Part shown: positions 44,634 through 53,473 of the stretch, piece after piece
Numbering within the stretch: the first letter of the stretch is position 1
How the letters are laid out: each line of letters starts with the position of its first letter
Assembly: GCF_036099295.1 (NCBI RefSeq)
Contig: NZ_CP107976.1
Location: forward strand, 7,254,001-7,318,000
Source: Streptomyces sp. NBC_00358
GTDB lineage: Bacteria > Actinomycetota > Actinomycetes > Streptomycetales > Streptomycetaceae
Length of the DNA: 64,000 nt
Direction: 5' to 3'
Notes under the pieces: generated by a model
Seen by the model: the letters and a program-made list of their open reading frames with translations, nothing else
Database searches by the model: none
What the model was told of the DNA's origin: nothing
Translations under genes and position numbers: made by a program

Positions 44634-44682
44634 GTTCGGGGGTATGGTGTTCACCCTGTCAGTCGAGAAGGGGCGAACAGCG

Positions 44683-45309
44683 ATGAGTACGGCGCAGGAG
44701 ACGCCCGGCGGCGAGATGCAGCCGTGGGCCGAGGTGACCCCGGACGCGGCACGGCGGCTGCTCGTCGCCGCGGTGGAGGCCTTCGCCGAGCGCGGGTACC
44801 ACGCGACGACGACCCGGGACATCGCGGGCCGCGCGGGCATGAGCCCGGCCGCGCTGTACATCCACTACAAGACCAAGGAAGAGCTGCTCCACCGGATCAG
44901 CCGTATCGGCCACGACAAGGCGCTGGACATCGTCCGCAGCGCGGCCGAGGGCGAGGGCACGGCCGCCGAGCGGCTCTCCGACGCCGTACGGTCCTTCGTG
45001 CGGTGGCACGCGGGCCAGCACACCACCGCCCGCGTCGTCCAGTACGAGCTCGACGCCCTCGGGCCCGACGCGCGCGCCGAGATCATCGCGCTGCGCCGCC
45101 AGGTCGACGCGGAGGTCCGCAGCATCATCCAGGACGGTGTCGAGGCGGGCGACTTCGACGTCCCGGACGTCCCCGGCACCACCCTCGCCGTGCTGTCCCT
45201 GTGCATCGACGTGGCCCGCTGGTTCAACGTCGACGGTCCCCGGACGCCGGACGAGGTCGGCGCGCTCTACGCGGACCTGGTCCGGCGGATGGTGGGGTAC
45301 AAGGGGTAG
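44683..45309 (+). CDS. TetR-family regulator, fatty-acid type
   Basis: The 208-residue protein has an N-terminal TetR domain at about residues 18-64 (AARRLLVAAVEAFAERGYHATTTRDIAGRAGMSPAALYIHYKTKEELL). The C-terminal domain, with VRWHAGQHTTARVVQYELDAL and a closing DVARWFNVDGP, resembles acyl-CoA-responsive KstR2/FadR-like members. GAGAAGGGG precedes the ATG. Palindromes matching each other stand before this gene and before the convergent MaoC gene, so it probably controls both. Confidence 0.86.
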   Translation: MSTAQETPGGEMQPWAEVTPDAARRLLVAAVEAFAERGYHATTTRDIAGRAGMSPAALYIHYKTKEELLHRISRIGHDKALDIVRSAAEGEGTAAERLSDAVRSFVRWHAGQHTTARVVQYELDALGPDARAEIIALRRQVDAEVRSIIQDGVEAGDFDVPDVPGTTLAVLSLCIDVARWFNVDGPRTPDEVGALYADLVRRMVGYKG

Positions 45310-45342
45310 GCGCCCCCCGCGGGCCCGGGACGTGGGCGTGGG

Positions 45343-45804
45343 TCAGAGGTAGTAGCGCGAGACCGACTCCGCGACGCAGACCGGCTTGTCGCCGCCCTCG
45401 CGCTCCACGGTGAAGGCCACCGAGACCTGGACTCCGCCGGGCACGTCGTCCACCGCGGTGATCGTCGCGGTGGCGCGCAGCCGCGAGCCGACGGGCACGG
45501 GGGCGGGGAAACGGACCTTGTTGGTCCCGTAGTTGACGCCCATCTTCACGCCTTCGACGCCGATCAGCTGCGGGCCGAAGAGCGGCAGCAGCGACAGGGT
45601 GAGATAGCCGTGCGCGATCGTGGTGCCGAACGGACCCGTCGCGGCCTTCTCGGGATCGACGTGGATCCACTGGTGGTCGCCGGTGGCCTCCGCGAACAGG
45701 TCGATCCGCTTCTGCTCGACCTCGACCCAGTCCGTGTACCCCAGCTGCTCGCCCACGGCGCCCCGCAGTTCGTCGACCGTCGCGAACATCCTCGGCTCTG
45801 CCAT
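45343..45804 (-). CDS. MaoC-like (R)-specific enoyl-CoA hydratase
   Basis: The 153-residue protein adopts the hot-dog fold. The hydratase 2 motif is visible in LFAEATGDHQWIHVDPEKAATGPFGTTIAHGYLTLSLLP, with the catalytic Asp and His (GDHQWIH) positioned as in MaoC/PhaJ enzymes. It would hydrate trans-2-enoyl-CoA. GGAGG lies seven bases before the ATG, and a TetR-type palindrome is 26 bases upstream. It is convergent with the TetR gene that probably controls it. Confidence 0.92.
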   Translation of the reverse strand: MAEPRMFATVDELRGAVGEQLGYTDWVEVEQKRIDLFAEATGDHQWIHVDPEKAATGPFGTTIAHGYLTLSLLPLFGPQLIGVEGVKMGVNYGTNKVRFPAPVPVGSRLRATATITAVDDVPGGVQVSVAFTVEREGGDKPVCVAESVSRYYL

Positions 45805-45829
45805 GTCCTGGCCTCCCGCATCTCATAGT

Positions 45830-45845
45830 CTAAGCGACTGCTTAG
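45830..45845. promoter_or_regulatory. Putative TetR operator before the MaoC gene
   Basis: CTAAGC-GACT-GCTTAG has perfect 6-base arms and shares the pattern CTAAGCG-N3-GCTNAG with the site before the TetR gene at 44618-44633. It lies in the space between the MaoC and SoxR starts, 65 bases before soxR, so it could affect both divergent genes. Confidence 0.7.
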
Positions 45846-45909
45846 CATGGTCGGCCGCGCGGCGCATGTCAACGGAACGCACGTGTGACGCGCTGGGTAG
45901 GTTGGAGGA

Positions 45910-46461
45910 GTGCCCCAGATCCCCGAGACGGTCCACGAGCTGACCGTCGGACAGTTGTCGGCCCGCAGTGGCGCGGCCGTCTCCGCCCTCCACTTCTACG
46001 AGTCCAAGGGCCTGATCAGCAGCCGCCGCACCTCGGGCAACCAGCGCCGCTACCACCGTGACGCGCTGCGCCGGGTCGCCTTCGTCCGGGCCGCCCAGCG
46101 CGTCGGCATCCCGCTCGCCACCATCCGCGAGGCGCTCGCCGAACTCCCCGAGGAGCGCACCCCGACGCGGGAGGACTGGGCCCGGCTGTCGCGGACCTGG
46201 CGCTCCGAGCTCGACGAGCGGATCAAACAGCTCGGCCGGCTGCGCGACCACCTCACGGACTGCATCGGCTGCGGCTGCCTCTCCCTGGAGAACTGCGTGC
46301 TCTCCAACCCCGACGACGTCCTCGGCGAGCGCCGGTCCGGCTCCCGGCTCATGGTGGAGCGGACCGGCGCGCAGCCGGCGCCGCCGCCGCAGGAGCGGAG
46401 GCCCGCGGCGGCGTGCGAACCCGGGCCGCGCCGGGAACCGGCGGCGGGGGACTGCGGCTGA
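45910..46461 (+). CDS. soxR: Redox-sensing MerR-family regulator SoxR
   Basis: The 183-residue protein is a SoxR. The MerR winged helix is at residues 10-55 (LTVGQLSARSGAAVSALHFYESKGLISSRRTSGNQRRYHRDAL). A dimerisation helix follows, and then the [2Fe-2S] ligands Cys118, Cys121, Cys123 and Cys129 in CIGCGCLSLENC. In Streptomyces this protein is known to sense redox-active metabolites such as actinorhodin rather than superoxide. The C-terminus is about 30 residues longer than enteric SoxR and Pro/Arg-rich. GGTTGGAGGA precedes the GTG. I see no SoxR box in the shared upstream region. Confidence 0.94.
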   Translation: MPQIPETVHELTVGQLSARSGAAVSALHFYESKGLISSRRTSGNQRRYHRDALRRVAFVRAAQRVGIPLATIREALAELPEERTPTREDWARLSRTWRSELDERIKQLGRLRDHLTDCIGCGCLSLENCVLSNPDDVLGERRSGSRLMVERTGAQPAPPPQERRPAAACEPGPRREPAAGDCG

Positions 46462-46480
46462 CGTGACGTCCCCGCGCCGC

Positions 46481-46516
46481 TCGAAGCCCTGCTCGAAGCC
46501 CTGCTCGAAGCCCTGC
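46481..46516. repeat. Three tandem copies of a 12-base unit
   Basis: TCGAAGCCCTGC is repeated exactly three times between the ends of convergent soxR and the RNA ligase gene, followed by decayed copies to about 46545 that enter the last codons of the ligase. No function is apparent. Confidence 0.8.
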
Positions 46517-46536
46517 TCGGAACGCCGCTCGAAGTC

Positions 46537-47643
46537 CTACTCGAACTCCGTGCCGCCCTTGCGGGTCAGGTACGCCGGGCTGACCGCCTTCGCGATGGCG
46601 CGTCCGCCCGTCACCGGGCTGTACCGCTCGGCGGCCACGAAGGTCCCCTCCGGCCCGGTGGGGGCGGGAGCGCCGGGGCGGATCACGACGCCCTCGCGCA
46701 GGTGCAGCCCGCGACCGGACACGGTCTCCCTGCCGGAGGCGGCCTCCAGGACGCGTTCGATGTCGTACGGGCCCTCGTACAGCCTTGGTACCAGCGGGAG
46801 TTCGCCGGTCAGCAGCTCCTGCGCGTCCAGCCAGCGGATCTCGCCGTCGATCTCCGCGGACACGTCGAACACGGCGTAGCCGATCGTCTCGCGGCGACCG
46901 TCGGCGCCGTACGACAGGTCCTGCACGCCCGCCCCGTACACCTCGCCGAAGATGCCGACGCGGCGCGCGCCGAGGCGTACGGCGATGCGAGCGGCGGCCT
47001 CCGCGACGCCGTGACCGCGTACGGCGCGCCAGTACAGGTTGCGCGGATCCTCCTTCAGGGCGAGGGACTTGGCGCCGAAGCCCTTCGAGGAGACATGGAC
47101 GCGGTCCTCGTCGGCGAGGTAGGTCAGCAGGCACGCCGAACCGTGCAGCTTCTCCGTCAGGACGACGGGCTCGCCCGGGGTGAAGATGTCCGGGTACCGC
47201 TGGATGTTCTCGATGTCGACCCAGGGCAGCAGTCCGGGCGCCGACTCGACCTCGCCGCTCATGGTGGGCGGAACCGGCGGTACCCATTTCACGATGCCGA
47301 GCGACTCGGCGAAGTCCGTGCCGTCCTCGGCGGCCCGCGCCAGATCCACGTCCGCCAGCGCCTTCGGCCGGCACACGATGCCCTGCGACAGCTCGCCGCG
47401 CAGCCGTACCGCCCTGACCCGGTCCGACGCGCTGCCCGCGAGACGCCCCGTCAGCCCCAGCTCCTCGATCAGCCCGGCCGGCAGCACGGACTGCTCCGGG
47501 ATGTAGAGGGCCCACTCGCCGGTGCGGTAGGCGCCCTTGGCGACCACGGCTCGGTACAGGCCCACCTGGGCCAGTTCGAGCGCGTCGGCGTTCGGGTGTT
47601 CGTGGACGGTCAGCATTTCGGCGGTGACGCGCAGCGTCGACAT
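46537..47643 (-). CDS. ATP-dependent RNA ligase, DraRnl/Rnl5-like
   Basis: The 368-residue protein is a nucleotidyltransferase-fold RNA ligase. The adenylated lysine is Lys165 in motif I (TEKLHGSACLL). Motif III is FGEVYG with Glu234, motif IV EGVVIRP at 317-323, and motif V AIAKAVS with Lys352. An N-terminal beta-barrel domain of about 120 residues (MSTLRVTAEMLTVHEHPNADALE) is as in the Deinococcus nick-sealing RNA ligase. It would repair or heal RNA breaks in duplexes. No kinase/phosphatase partner is adjacent. The stop lies close to soxR (75 bases, convergent). Confidence 0.87.
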   Translation of the reverse strand: MSTLRVTAEMLTVHEHPNADALELAQVGLYRAVVAKGAYRTGEWALYIPEQSVLPAGLIEELGLTGRLAGSASDRVRAVRLRGELSQGIVCRPKALADVDLARAAEDGTDFAESLGIVKWVPPVPPTMSGEVESAPGLLPWVDIENIQRYPDIFTPGEPVVLTEKLHGSACLLTYLADEDRVHVSSKGFGAKSLALKEDPRNLYWRAVRGHGVAEAAARIAVRLGARRVGIFGEVYGAGVQDLSYGADGRRETIGYAVFDVSAEIDGEIRWLDAQELLTGELPLVPRLYEGPYDIERVLEAASGRETVSGRGLHLREGVVIRPGAPAPTGPEGTFVAAERYSPVTGGRAIAKAVSPAYLTRKGGTEFE

Positions 47644-48275
47644 GGGGGACTCCTCGGGTGGCTCAGCCGTGTTTCATCGCCCCGACTGTCCATGGCGAAA
47701 ACCCCCTGGAACCAACGGATTCCCGCCTGCTAACCTCGGCCGCCGCGCAGACGTCGCGTCAGCTCCGGCGCGCGAGGCCGCCTCCGGCCGGACGAGCCCG
47801 TTGAGACCTCCGTCGCCCGCGGTTTCCCGGACAACGCCCGCTTCCCGTCCGGGAGTCGGAGGGGTCCCTTCCCCCGCGCTCGGTCAGTGCGGCGAGGTCC
47901 GCAGTCCTCGGGCCGCGGCGCGGACCGGATGCGGGCCAGACACGGCTCCCCCGTTCGGCCGGCGTCCGGGGCCGGACAGTGTCGTCCGAGGCGCCGACTC
48001 GGGCCGCCCTCGGCCGCGCGGCGGGTCATCGGCACCGTTGGCATCGGCACGACGGCGCCGTCGTGCCGATACGGACGCTCTGTTCGGACGATACGGACGC
48101 TCTGTTCGGACGGACCGGCACCCTGCCCCCGATGGTGCCGGACACCACCGGCGATCAGGACGCCAGGAACCGCGCGCCCGGTCGCGGACCCTCCGCGGCC
48201 GACGGCTCACCCGCAGTTCCCTGTCCGGTACCGCTCAGCCCGGCGGCGTCCCGGCCGCCCGGCCCGGCGAGGCGT
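47644..48275. other. 632-base region without a convincing gene
   Basis: The interval between the start of the RNA ligase gene and the end of the zinc-ribbon protein gene contains only overlapping spurious frames of high Arg/Pro content. Its one structured element is a 22-base tandem duplication at 48067-48110. It should carry the RNA ligase promoter near 47660. Confidence 0.5.
48067..48110. repeat. Perfect 22-bp tandem duplication
   Basis: Two identical 22-base units starting CGATACGGACGCTCTG (48067-48088 and 48089-48110) lie in non-coding DNA. Two copies about one helical turn pair apart could be a doubled binding site, but simple slippage is as likely. Confidence 0.8.
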
Positions 48276-48878
48276 TCACGCGGACACGAGCAGCCGGACG
48301 CGCCTGGCTCCGGCCAGCGCTTCCGGGGTCAGGACGGGCCGCGGCACCACGATTCCGCAGCTCGTGCAGACGGGACCCGACGACGGTTCGTGGGCCAGGT
48401 CGTACATCCATACAAGGCGCTCACCGGCGCACACCGGGCAGACAGCGCCCGGCTCGCGCTCCAGTGCGGCGATCAGCCGTCGCAGCACCTCTGCCAGTGG
48501 TTCATGGGGGTGGACACGGGGGTTGTCGCACCAGGCGACACCGAAACCGCCCCAGGTCAGCCGGTGCCAGTCGTCGACACTGCCCGGCCTGCGCAGCCCG
48601 TCGTGCTTCTCCTTCTTGCGGCGCTGCGCGAACTCGACCTCGTAGGCGAGCCAGACGGAGCGGGCCTCCTCCAGTTCGTCCAGTGCGGCCACGAGCCGCA
48701 CCGGATCGGGGGACCGGTCCTCGGGACCGAACCCGGCCCGGGAACACAGATGGTCCCAGGTCGCCCTGTGCCCGTAAGGGGCGAACCTCTCCAGGCACTT
48801 GCGCAGTGAGTACCGCCGTAGTGCCAGATCACACCTCGGATCTCGCACCTGTCTCGCCAGACTCCGGAAACCGGCCAT
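48276..48878 (-). CDS. Hypothetical protein with C-terminal zinc ribbon
   Basis: The 200-residue protein ends in a zinc-ribbon-like module (CPVCAGERLVWMYDLAHEPSSGPVCTSCG, about residues 145-173; Cys-x2-Cys and Cys-x2-Cys). Before it lies an alpha-helical, Trp- and charge-rich region (LRRYSLRKCLERFAPYGHRATWDHLC and AALDELEEARSVWLAYEVEFAQRRKKEKHDGL). There is no signal peptide or membrane helix. I do not recognise a family. The helical part could be protein-binding or nucleic-acid-binding. It is divergent from the penicillin acylase gene. Confidence 0.7.
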   Translation of the reverse strand: MAGFRSLARQVRDPRCDLALRRYSLRKCLERFAPYGHRATWDHLCSRAGFGPEDRSPDPVRLVAALDELEEARSVWLAYEVEFAQRRKKEKHDGLRRPGSVDDWHRLTWGGFGVAWCDNPRVHPHEPLAEVLRRLIAALEREPGAVCPVCAGERLVWMYDLAHEPSSGPVCTSCGIVVPRPVLTPEALAGARRVRLLVSA

Positions 48879-49045
48879 CGCCCTGCACCTCCGTCACACC
48901 TGCACCTGTACTCCGGTCACTTCGGCGCCGTCTCGTACGGACGTCGTCGAGTAGACGTATCGACAAGCGATTCGGCTCCATCCAATTTTCCGATGACCGC
49001 CACAAGCCCCTCGCCGAGTGCCCTGGACCTACCTCCCGTTGCTGT

Positions 49046-49066
49046 CAGCCGGCTGTACACCGGCTG
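49046..49066. promoter_or_regulatory. Inverted repeat in the penicillin acylase upstream region
   Basis: CAGCCGG-CTGTACA-CCGGCTG has perfect 7-base arms and a 7-base spacer, 112 bases before the acylase start. The rest of the 299-base gap is AT-richer than its surroundings and holds promoters for the two divergent genes. Confidence 0.5.
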
Positions 49067-49177
49067 TCCGACGCGCTCCGTGCTCGCGATGAATCCCAAA
49101 AACTGACGCATGTTCATCTTCAAACTCGGGGATACCGGCGGTAACGTCCGGCCCACCCCCCGTCGGTAGGAGCTGAC

Positions 49178-51964
49178 ATGCCACCGAGCACCCCACGCAC
49201 CACCCTGGACAGACTGAGAACTCCCCGCAGATTCCCCAAGTTCCTCAAGGCGGCATCCCTATGCGTGCTCATTGCCGGCCTTTTGTCGCCGCTTTCCCAG
49301 GCGGCCGCCGCCGACACCTCGATCGCCGCGAACGACTACTGCGGCGGCCAGTGCTCGGACATCCTGCCGCCCGGTGAGAACGGCAACGCGACCCTCGCCC
49401 AGATCCTGCTCAACCAGGCCTTCGGCACCCAGCCCAGTCACGCCGAGGACCAGCTCGCCACGTACGGCAACCTGGCCTCCGGTCGCTCCACGCTCACCGA
49501 CGCCAAGATCAACGACTTCTTCAACGACGCCTCCTTCGGCGTCGCCTCCAACCAGGTCGAGTCGACCACCAAGCCCGGCGGACGCACCGATGTGACGATC
49601 GTCCGCGACAAGAAGACGGGCGTGCCGCACATCACCGGCACCACCCGCTACGGCACCGAGTACGGCGCCGGCTACGCCGCGGCCCAGGACCGGCTGTGGC
49701 TGATGGACGTCTTCCGGCACGTCGGACGCGGCCAACTGACCAGCTTCGCGGGCGGCGCGGCCTCCAACCAGGGCCTTGAGCAGGAGTTCTGGCGCAACGC
49801 GCCCTACACCGAGGCCGATCTCCAGGCTCAGATCGACGAGGCGACCAGCAGGGCCGGCGCCCGCGGAAGCCAGGCCCTCACCGACGCCAACGCCTATCTC
49901 GACGGCATCAACGCCTACATAGACGCCTCCGACAGCGGCCGCTACTTCCCCGGCGAATACGTTCTGACCGGCCACAAGGACTCCATCACCAACGCCGGCA
50001 CCATCGACCACTTCAAGCTCACCGACCTGGTCGCGCTGGCCTCCGTCATCGGCTCGCTCTTCGGCTCCGGGGGCGGCGGCGAGGTCAACAACGCCCTCTC
50101 GCTGCTCGCGGCCCAGAACCAGTACGGAGTGACCGAGGGCACCAAGGTCTGGGAGTCCTTCCGCGAGCGCAACGACCCGGAAGCGGCGCTCACCGTGCAC
50201 AACGGGGAGAGCTTCCCGTACGCAGCCAGGCCCGACACCCCGCAGGGCGAGGCGCTTCCCGACGCCGGCTCGGTGACCCAGGAGCCGCTGGTCTACGACC
50301 GCACCGGCAGCGCGGCCACCGCGAGCGCGACCAGCGCCTCGGCCACGGCGGCAAAGACGTCGCTCACCTCCGCCAAGCGCGGGATGTCCAACGCCCTCGT
50401 GGTCAGCGGCAAGTACACCGCCAGTGGCCACCCGATCGCCGTCTTCGGCCCGCAGACCGGCTATTTCGCGCCACAGCTGCTCATGCTCCAGGAGATCCAG
50501 GGTCCGGGGCTCAGCGCGCGCGGCGCCTCCTTCGCGGGTCTGAGCATGTACGTCGAACTCGGCCGCGGCCAGGACTACTCCTGGAGCGCGACGACCTCCG
50601 GCCAGGACATCATCGACACCTACGCGGTCGAGCTGTGCCAGGACGACTACCACTACCTGTACCACGGCACCTGCACGGCGATGGACAAGGTCGAGCGGAC
50701 CAACTCCTGGACGCCGACCACCGCCGACGGCACCGCGGCCGGCTCGTACCGCATGCAGGTCTACCGGACCAAGTACGGGCCCGTGGAATACCGCGCGACG
50801 GTCGGCGGCAAGAAGGTCGCGTACACCACCCTGCGCAGTTCCTACATGCACGAGGCCGACTCGATCATCGGCTTCCAGATGCTCAACGACCCCGACTACG
50901 TGAAGAGTCCGGCGACCTTCCAGAGCGCGGTGCAGAACATCAACTACACCTTCAACTGGTTCTACGCCGACTCGGCGCACACCGCCTACTACAACAGCGG
51001 CGACAACCCGGTGCGGGCGAACGGGGTCGACGCAGAGTTCCCGGTGTGGGCCCAGGCCGCGTACGAATGGCAGGGCTGGGACCCGGCCACCAACACCGCC
51101 TCCTACACCCCGGCGTCCGCGCACCCCAACTCGGTCGACCAGGACTACTACATCTCCTGGAACAACAAGCAGGCCAAGGACTACACGACGGCCTCCTGGG
51201 GCGACGGTTCGGTGCACCGCGGCGACCTGCTGGAGGACCGCGTCTCCAAGCTGGTCGCGGCGGGCGGAGTGACCAGATCCGCGCTGGTGAAGGCCATGGC
51301 CGACGCGTCACTGGCCGATCTGCGGGCCGAGGACGTGCTCCCGAACCTGCTCAAGGTCGTCAACAGCTCTCCGGTCACGGACTCCACGGCCGCGGCCGCG
51401 GTGAGCAAGCTGTCCGCCTGGGTGACGGCGGGCGCCAAGCGCACCGAGACCTCGGCGGGCTCGCACACCTACGCCGACGCCGACGCGATCCGCATCCTGG
51501 ACGCCTGGTGGCCGCTGCTGGTGAAGGCGGAGTTCCAGCCGGGGCTCGGCAGTGACCTGTACACCGCGTTCGGCAGCAACCTCCCCGTCGACGAGGCGCC
51601 GTCGGCCGGGCACGGACCGACCGGCTCGCACGCCGGAAGCTCCTTCCAGTTCGGCTGGTGGAGCTATGTCGACAAGGACATCCGGGCCGTGCTCGGGGAG
51701 TCCGTGCAGGGCGGCCTGTCGCAGAAGTACTGCGGCGCCGGCAGTCTCACCGCCTGCAGGGACGCCCTGATCAGCTCGCTGAAGGAGGCGGCCGGCAAGA
51801 CCGCGTCGGACGTCTACCCCGGCGACGACCAGTGCTCGGCGGGCGACCAGTGGTGCGCCGACTCGATCGTCCAGCGGACGCTCGGCGGCATCAAGCACGG
51901 CAAGATCACCTGGCAGAACCGGCCGACCTTCCAGCAGGTCGTCGAGTACACCTCGCACCGGTGA
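49178..51964 (+). CDS. Secreted penicillin acylase family Ntn-hydrolase
   Basis: The 928-residue precursor has a signal peptide (about residues 1-45, ending AAAA). The family-specific VTIVRDKKTGVPHITGTTRYGTEYGAGYAAAQDRLWLMD starts the alpha chain. Self-cleavage is expected before Ser404 in KRGMSNALVVSGK, whose free amino group becomes the catalytic base of the beta chain; SNALVVSG fits the SNAW-type consensus. The substrates may be acyl-homoserine lactones, cyclic lipopeptides or penicillins. It is longer than the classic 800-residue enzymes, with an insert at about 365-400 rich in Ala/Ser/Thr before the cleavage site. AGGAG precedes the ATG. Confidence 0.91.
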   Translation: MPPSTPRTTLDRLRTPRRFPKFLKAASLCVLIAGLLSPLSQAAAADTSIAANDYCGGQCSDILPPGENGNATLAQILLNQAFGTQPSHAEDQLATYGNLASGRSTLTDAKINDFFNDASFGVASNQVESTTKPGGRTDVTIVRDKKTGVPHITGTTRYGTEYGAGYAAAQDRLWLMDVFRHVGRGQLTSFAGGAASNQGLEQEFWRNAPYTEADLQAQIDEATSRAGARGSQALTDANAYLDGINAYIDASDSGRYFPGEYVLTGHKDSITNAGTIDHFKLTDLVALASVIGSLFGSGGGGEVNNALSLLAAQNQYGVTEGTKVWESFRERNDPEAALTVHNGESFPYAARPDTPQGEALPDAGSVTQEPLVYDRTGSAATASATSASATAAKTSLTSAKRGMSNALVVSGKYTASGHPIAVFGPQTGYFAPQLLMLQEIQGPGLSARGASFAGLSMYVELGRGQDYSWSATTSGQDIIDTYAVELCQDDYHYLYHGTCTAMDKVERTNSWTPTTADGTAAGSYRMQVYRTKYGPVEYRATVGGKKVAYTTLRSSYMHEADSIIGFQMLNDPDYVKSPATFQSAVQNINYTFNWFYADSAHTAYYNSGDNPVRANGVDAEFPVWAQAAYEWQGWDPATNTASYTPASAHPNSVDQDYYISWNNKQAKDYTTASWGDGSVHRGDLLEDRVSKLVAAGGVTRSALVKAMADASLADLRAEDVLPNLLKVVNSSPVTDSTAAAAVSKLSAWVTAGAKRTETSAGSHTYADADAIRILDAWWPLLVKAEFQPGLGSDLYTAFGSNLPVDEAPSAGHGPTGSHAGSSFQFGWWSYVDKDIRAVLGESVQGGLSQKYCGAGSLTACRDALISSLKEAAGKTASDVYPGDDQCSAGDQWCADSIVQRTLGGIKHGKITWQNRPTFQQVVEYTSHR

Positions 51965-52024
51965 GCACGGAACGGCGCCGACAGGACAGGCTCTAGGAGC
52001 GATCGGCACCGGAGCGGCGGCGGG

Positions 52025-53347
52025 TCAGCGGACGCGGCCCGCCGCCAGCACCACCTGCGCCAGTTCGCGATGGCAGATGTCGCTGTGCGCACCCGCCGGG
52101 GCGCCGCCCCGGCACACCACCGAGGCGGCGTCGACGTTCACGCACCCCGACACCGGCAGCCGGGTGCGCAGGGCCTCCGCGAGCGTCAGCGCCCTGGTCC
52201 CGGGCACCGCCTGCACCCCGTCGTGGCCCATCGCGCCCCACTGCTCGCCCAGGGCGCCGCCGATGCCGAAGTCCGCCACGACGGACCGGTCGTCCCCCGC
52301 CATCCGCGAGGCCAGCGGGTAGATCGTGCCGAGCGCCGCGTCGAAGCGGGAGTAGCAGCACACCAGGGGGCCGTCGATCCGGTTGTACTGCCCGTCCAGC
52401 ACCCCGCTCGCCCGTGCGTCGTGCGGCAGCCGCGCCGCGAACGCGTAGTGGGAGAAGGCACCTTGGAGCAGGGTCACCGACTTCACCGTGCGCACACCGG
52501 GGGGCAGTCCACGCAGCGCGAAGGAGACCAGCCGGCCGCCGAAACTGTGCCCGACCAGATGTACCCGTACGTCCGGTGCCGCCGACGCGAGCCGGCCGAT
52601 CGCCCGGCCGAGCCCGCGTTCACCGACGGTGCCCGCCCGCCGCTTCATCGCGTAGTACGTGGCCTGGCGCAGCAGTTCGAGCGCGCCGTCCCACGGCCGG
52701 GGCAGCGCGAACGCCTCGGCGCCGGGGCCCGCGGCCCCCGCGAGCGCCCGCGCGAACTCGGCGCACACCGTCGGGGTGTCCCCGAAGAGCATCTCGGGAT
52801 CGCTCTCCGGTACGCCCTCCGCCAGGGTGTCCGCCGCGAAGGAGTTCTGCGGTCCCTGCGGCCGGACCTCGACGAGCAGCCGCACGAGGCGGCCGAACTC
52901 CTCCAACGAGGCTCCGTCGTACGGCTGTTGGTCGAGAAGCCGGTCGATCTGCTCGACCACGCTGGCGCGGCCGGGGAACACCTCCAGAAGGGCGTGCCGG
53001 GTGTTCTTGCCGAGCGGTGAACCGGTGTCCGGGACGGCATCGGCGGCCACCGACGGACGGAAGTCGGGGATCGGCTCGTCGGAGAAGCGCATCGAGGGCC
53101 AGACCACCCCCACGTAGCCGAGGCGCGCGGTCGGCGCGAGTCCGGGGACGGGTTCGAAGAACTGGCTGAAGAGCCGGGTGGCTCCGGCGCGGTCGTTGTT
53201 CCAGCCGTGCGTGAAGACGATCAGGTCGCGGACCTTGCGGCGCGGCACCTCCTCGATCCACCGGTCCCGCTCCGGGCCGTCCGGGTCCCCGTCCGCGTCG
53301 AAGGTCAGCTCCCAGTAGGGAGAGACGCTCATTGCAGGATCCGTCAT
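52025..53347 (-). CDS. Alpha/beta-hydrolase-fold protein (serine peptidase/lipase-like)
   Basis: The 440-residue protein has an early hydrolase core strand RDLIVFTHGWNNDRAGATRLFSQFF. The nucleophile elbow is GHSFGG in VRVHLVGHSFGGRLVSFAL, and a later GHDGVQAVP may carry the catalytic His. The length between first strand and nucleophile is expanded by a helical insert of about 180 residues (lid). There is no signal peptide, so it is probably cytoplasmic. Start candidates are 53347 and 53332 (MSVSPYWEL). The substrate is unknown, and it stands alone between convergent penicillin acylase and the muramidase gene. Confidence 0.8.
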   Translation of the reverse strand: MTDPAMSVSPYWELTFDADGDPDGPERDRWIEEVPRRKVRDLIVFTHGWNNDRAGATRLFSQFFEPVPGLAPTARLGYVGVVWPSMRFSDEPIPDFRPSVAADAVPDTGSPLGKNTRHALLEVFPGRASVVEQIDRLLDQQPYDGASLEEFGRLVRLLVEVRPQGPQNSFAADTLAEGVPESDPEMLFGDTPTVCAEFARALAGAAGPGAEAFALPRPWDGALELLRQATYYAMKRRAGTVGERGLGRAIGRLASAAPDVRVHLVGHSFGGRLVSFALRGLPPGVRTVKSVTLLQGAFSHYAFAARLPHDARASGVLDGQYNRIDGPLVCCYSRFDAALGTIYPLASRMAGDDRSVVADFGIGGALGEQWGAMGHDGVQAVPGTRALTLAEALRTRLPVSGCVNVDAASVVCRGGAPAGAHSDICHRELAQVVLAAGRVR

Positions 53348-53473
53348 GACAGGCCCCCTGTCCCCGCGGGCGGTGCGTTATGGGCGCATCGTCCACCCGG
53401 CGGGGAAAGTTGGCCATACATCACGACCTATCCGTTCCGCATCCGTCACTCGTCCGTGGAAGTGAGGGGCGTG

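Noticed and set aside
45846..45909. A SoxR binding box next to soxR
   Set aside because: No sequence resembling the known dyad with ACCTCAAG-type arms is visible between the MaoC and soxR genes.
48917..49156. A 79-codon minus-strand frame upstream of the penicillin acylase gene
   Set aside because: No good ribosome site, no family resemblance, and it covers the likely promoter region of the acylase gene.
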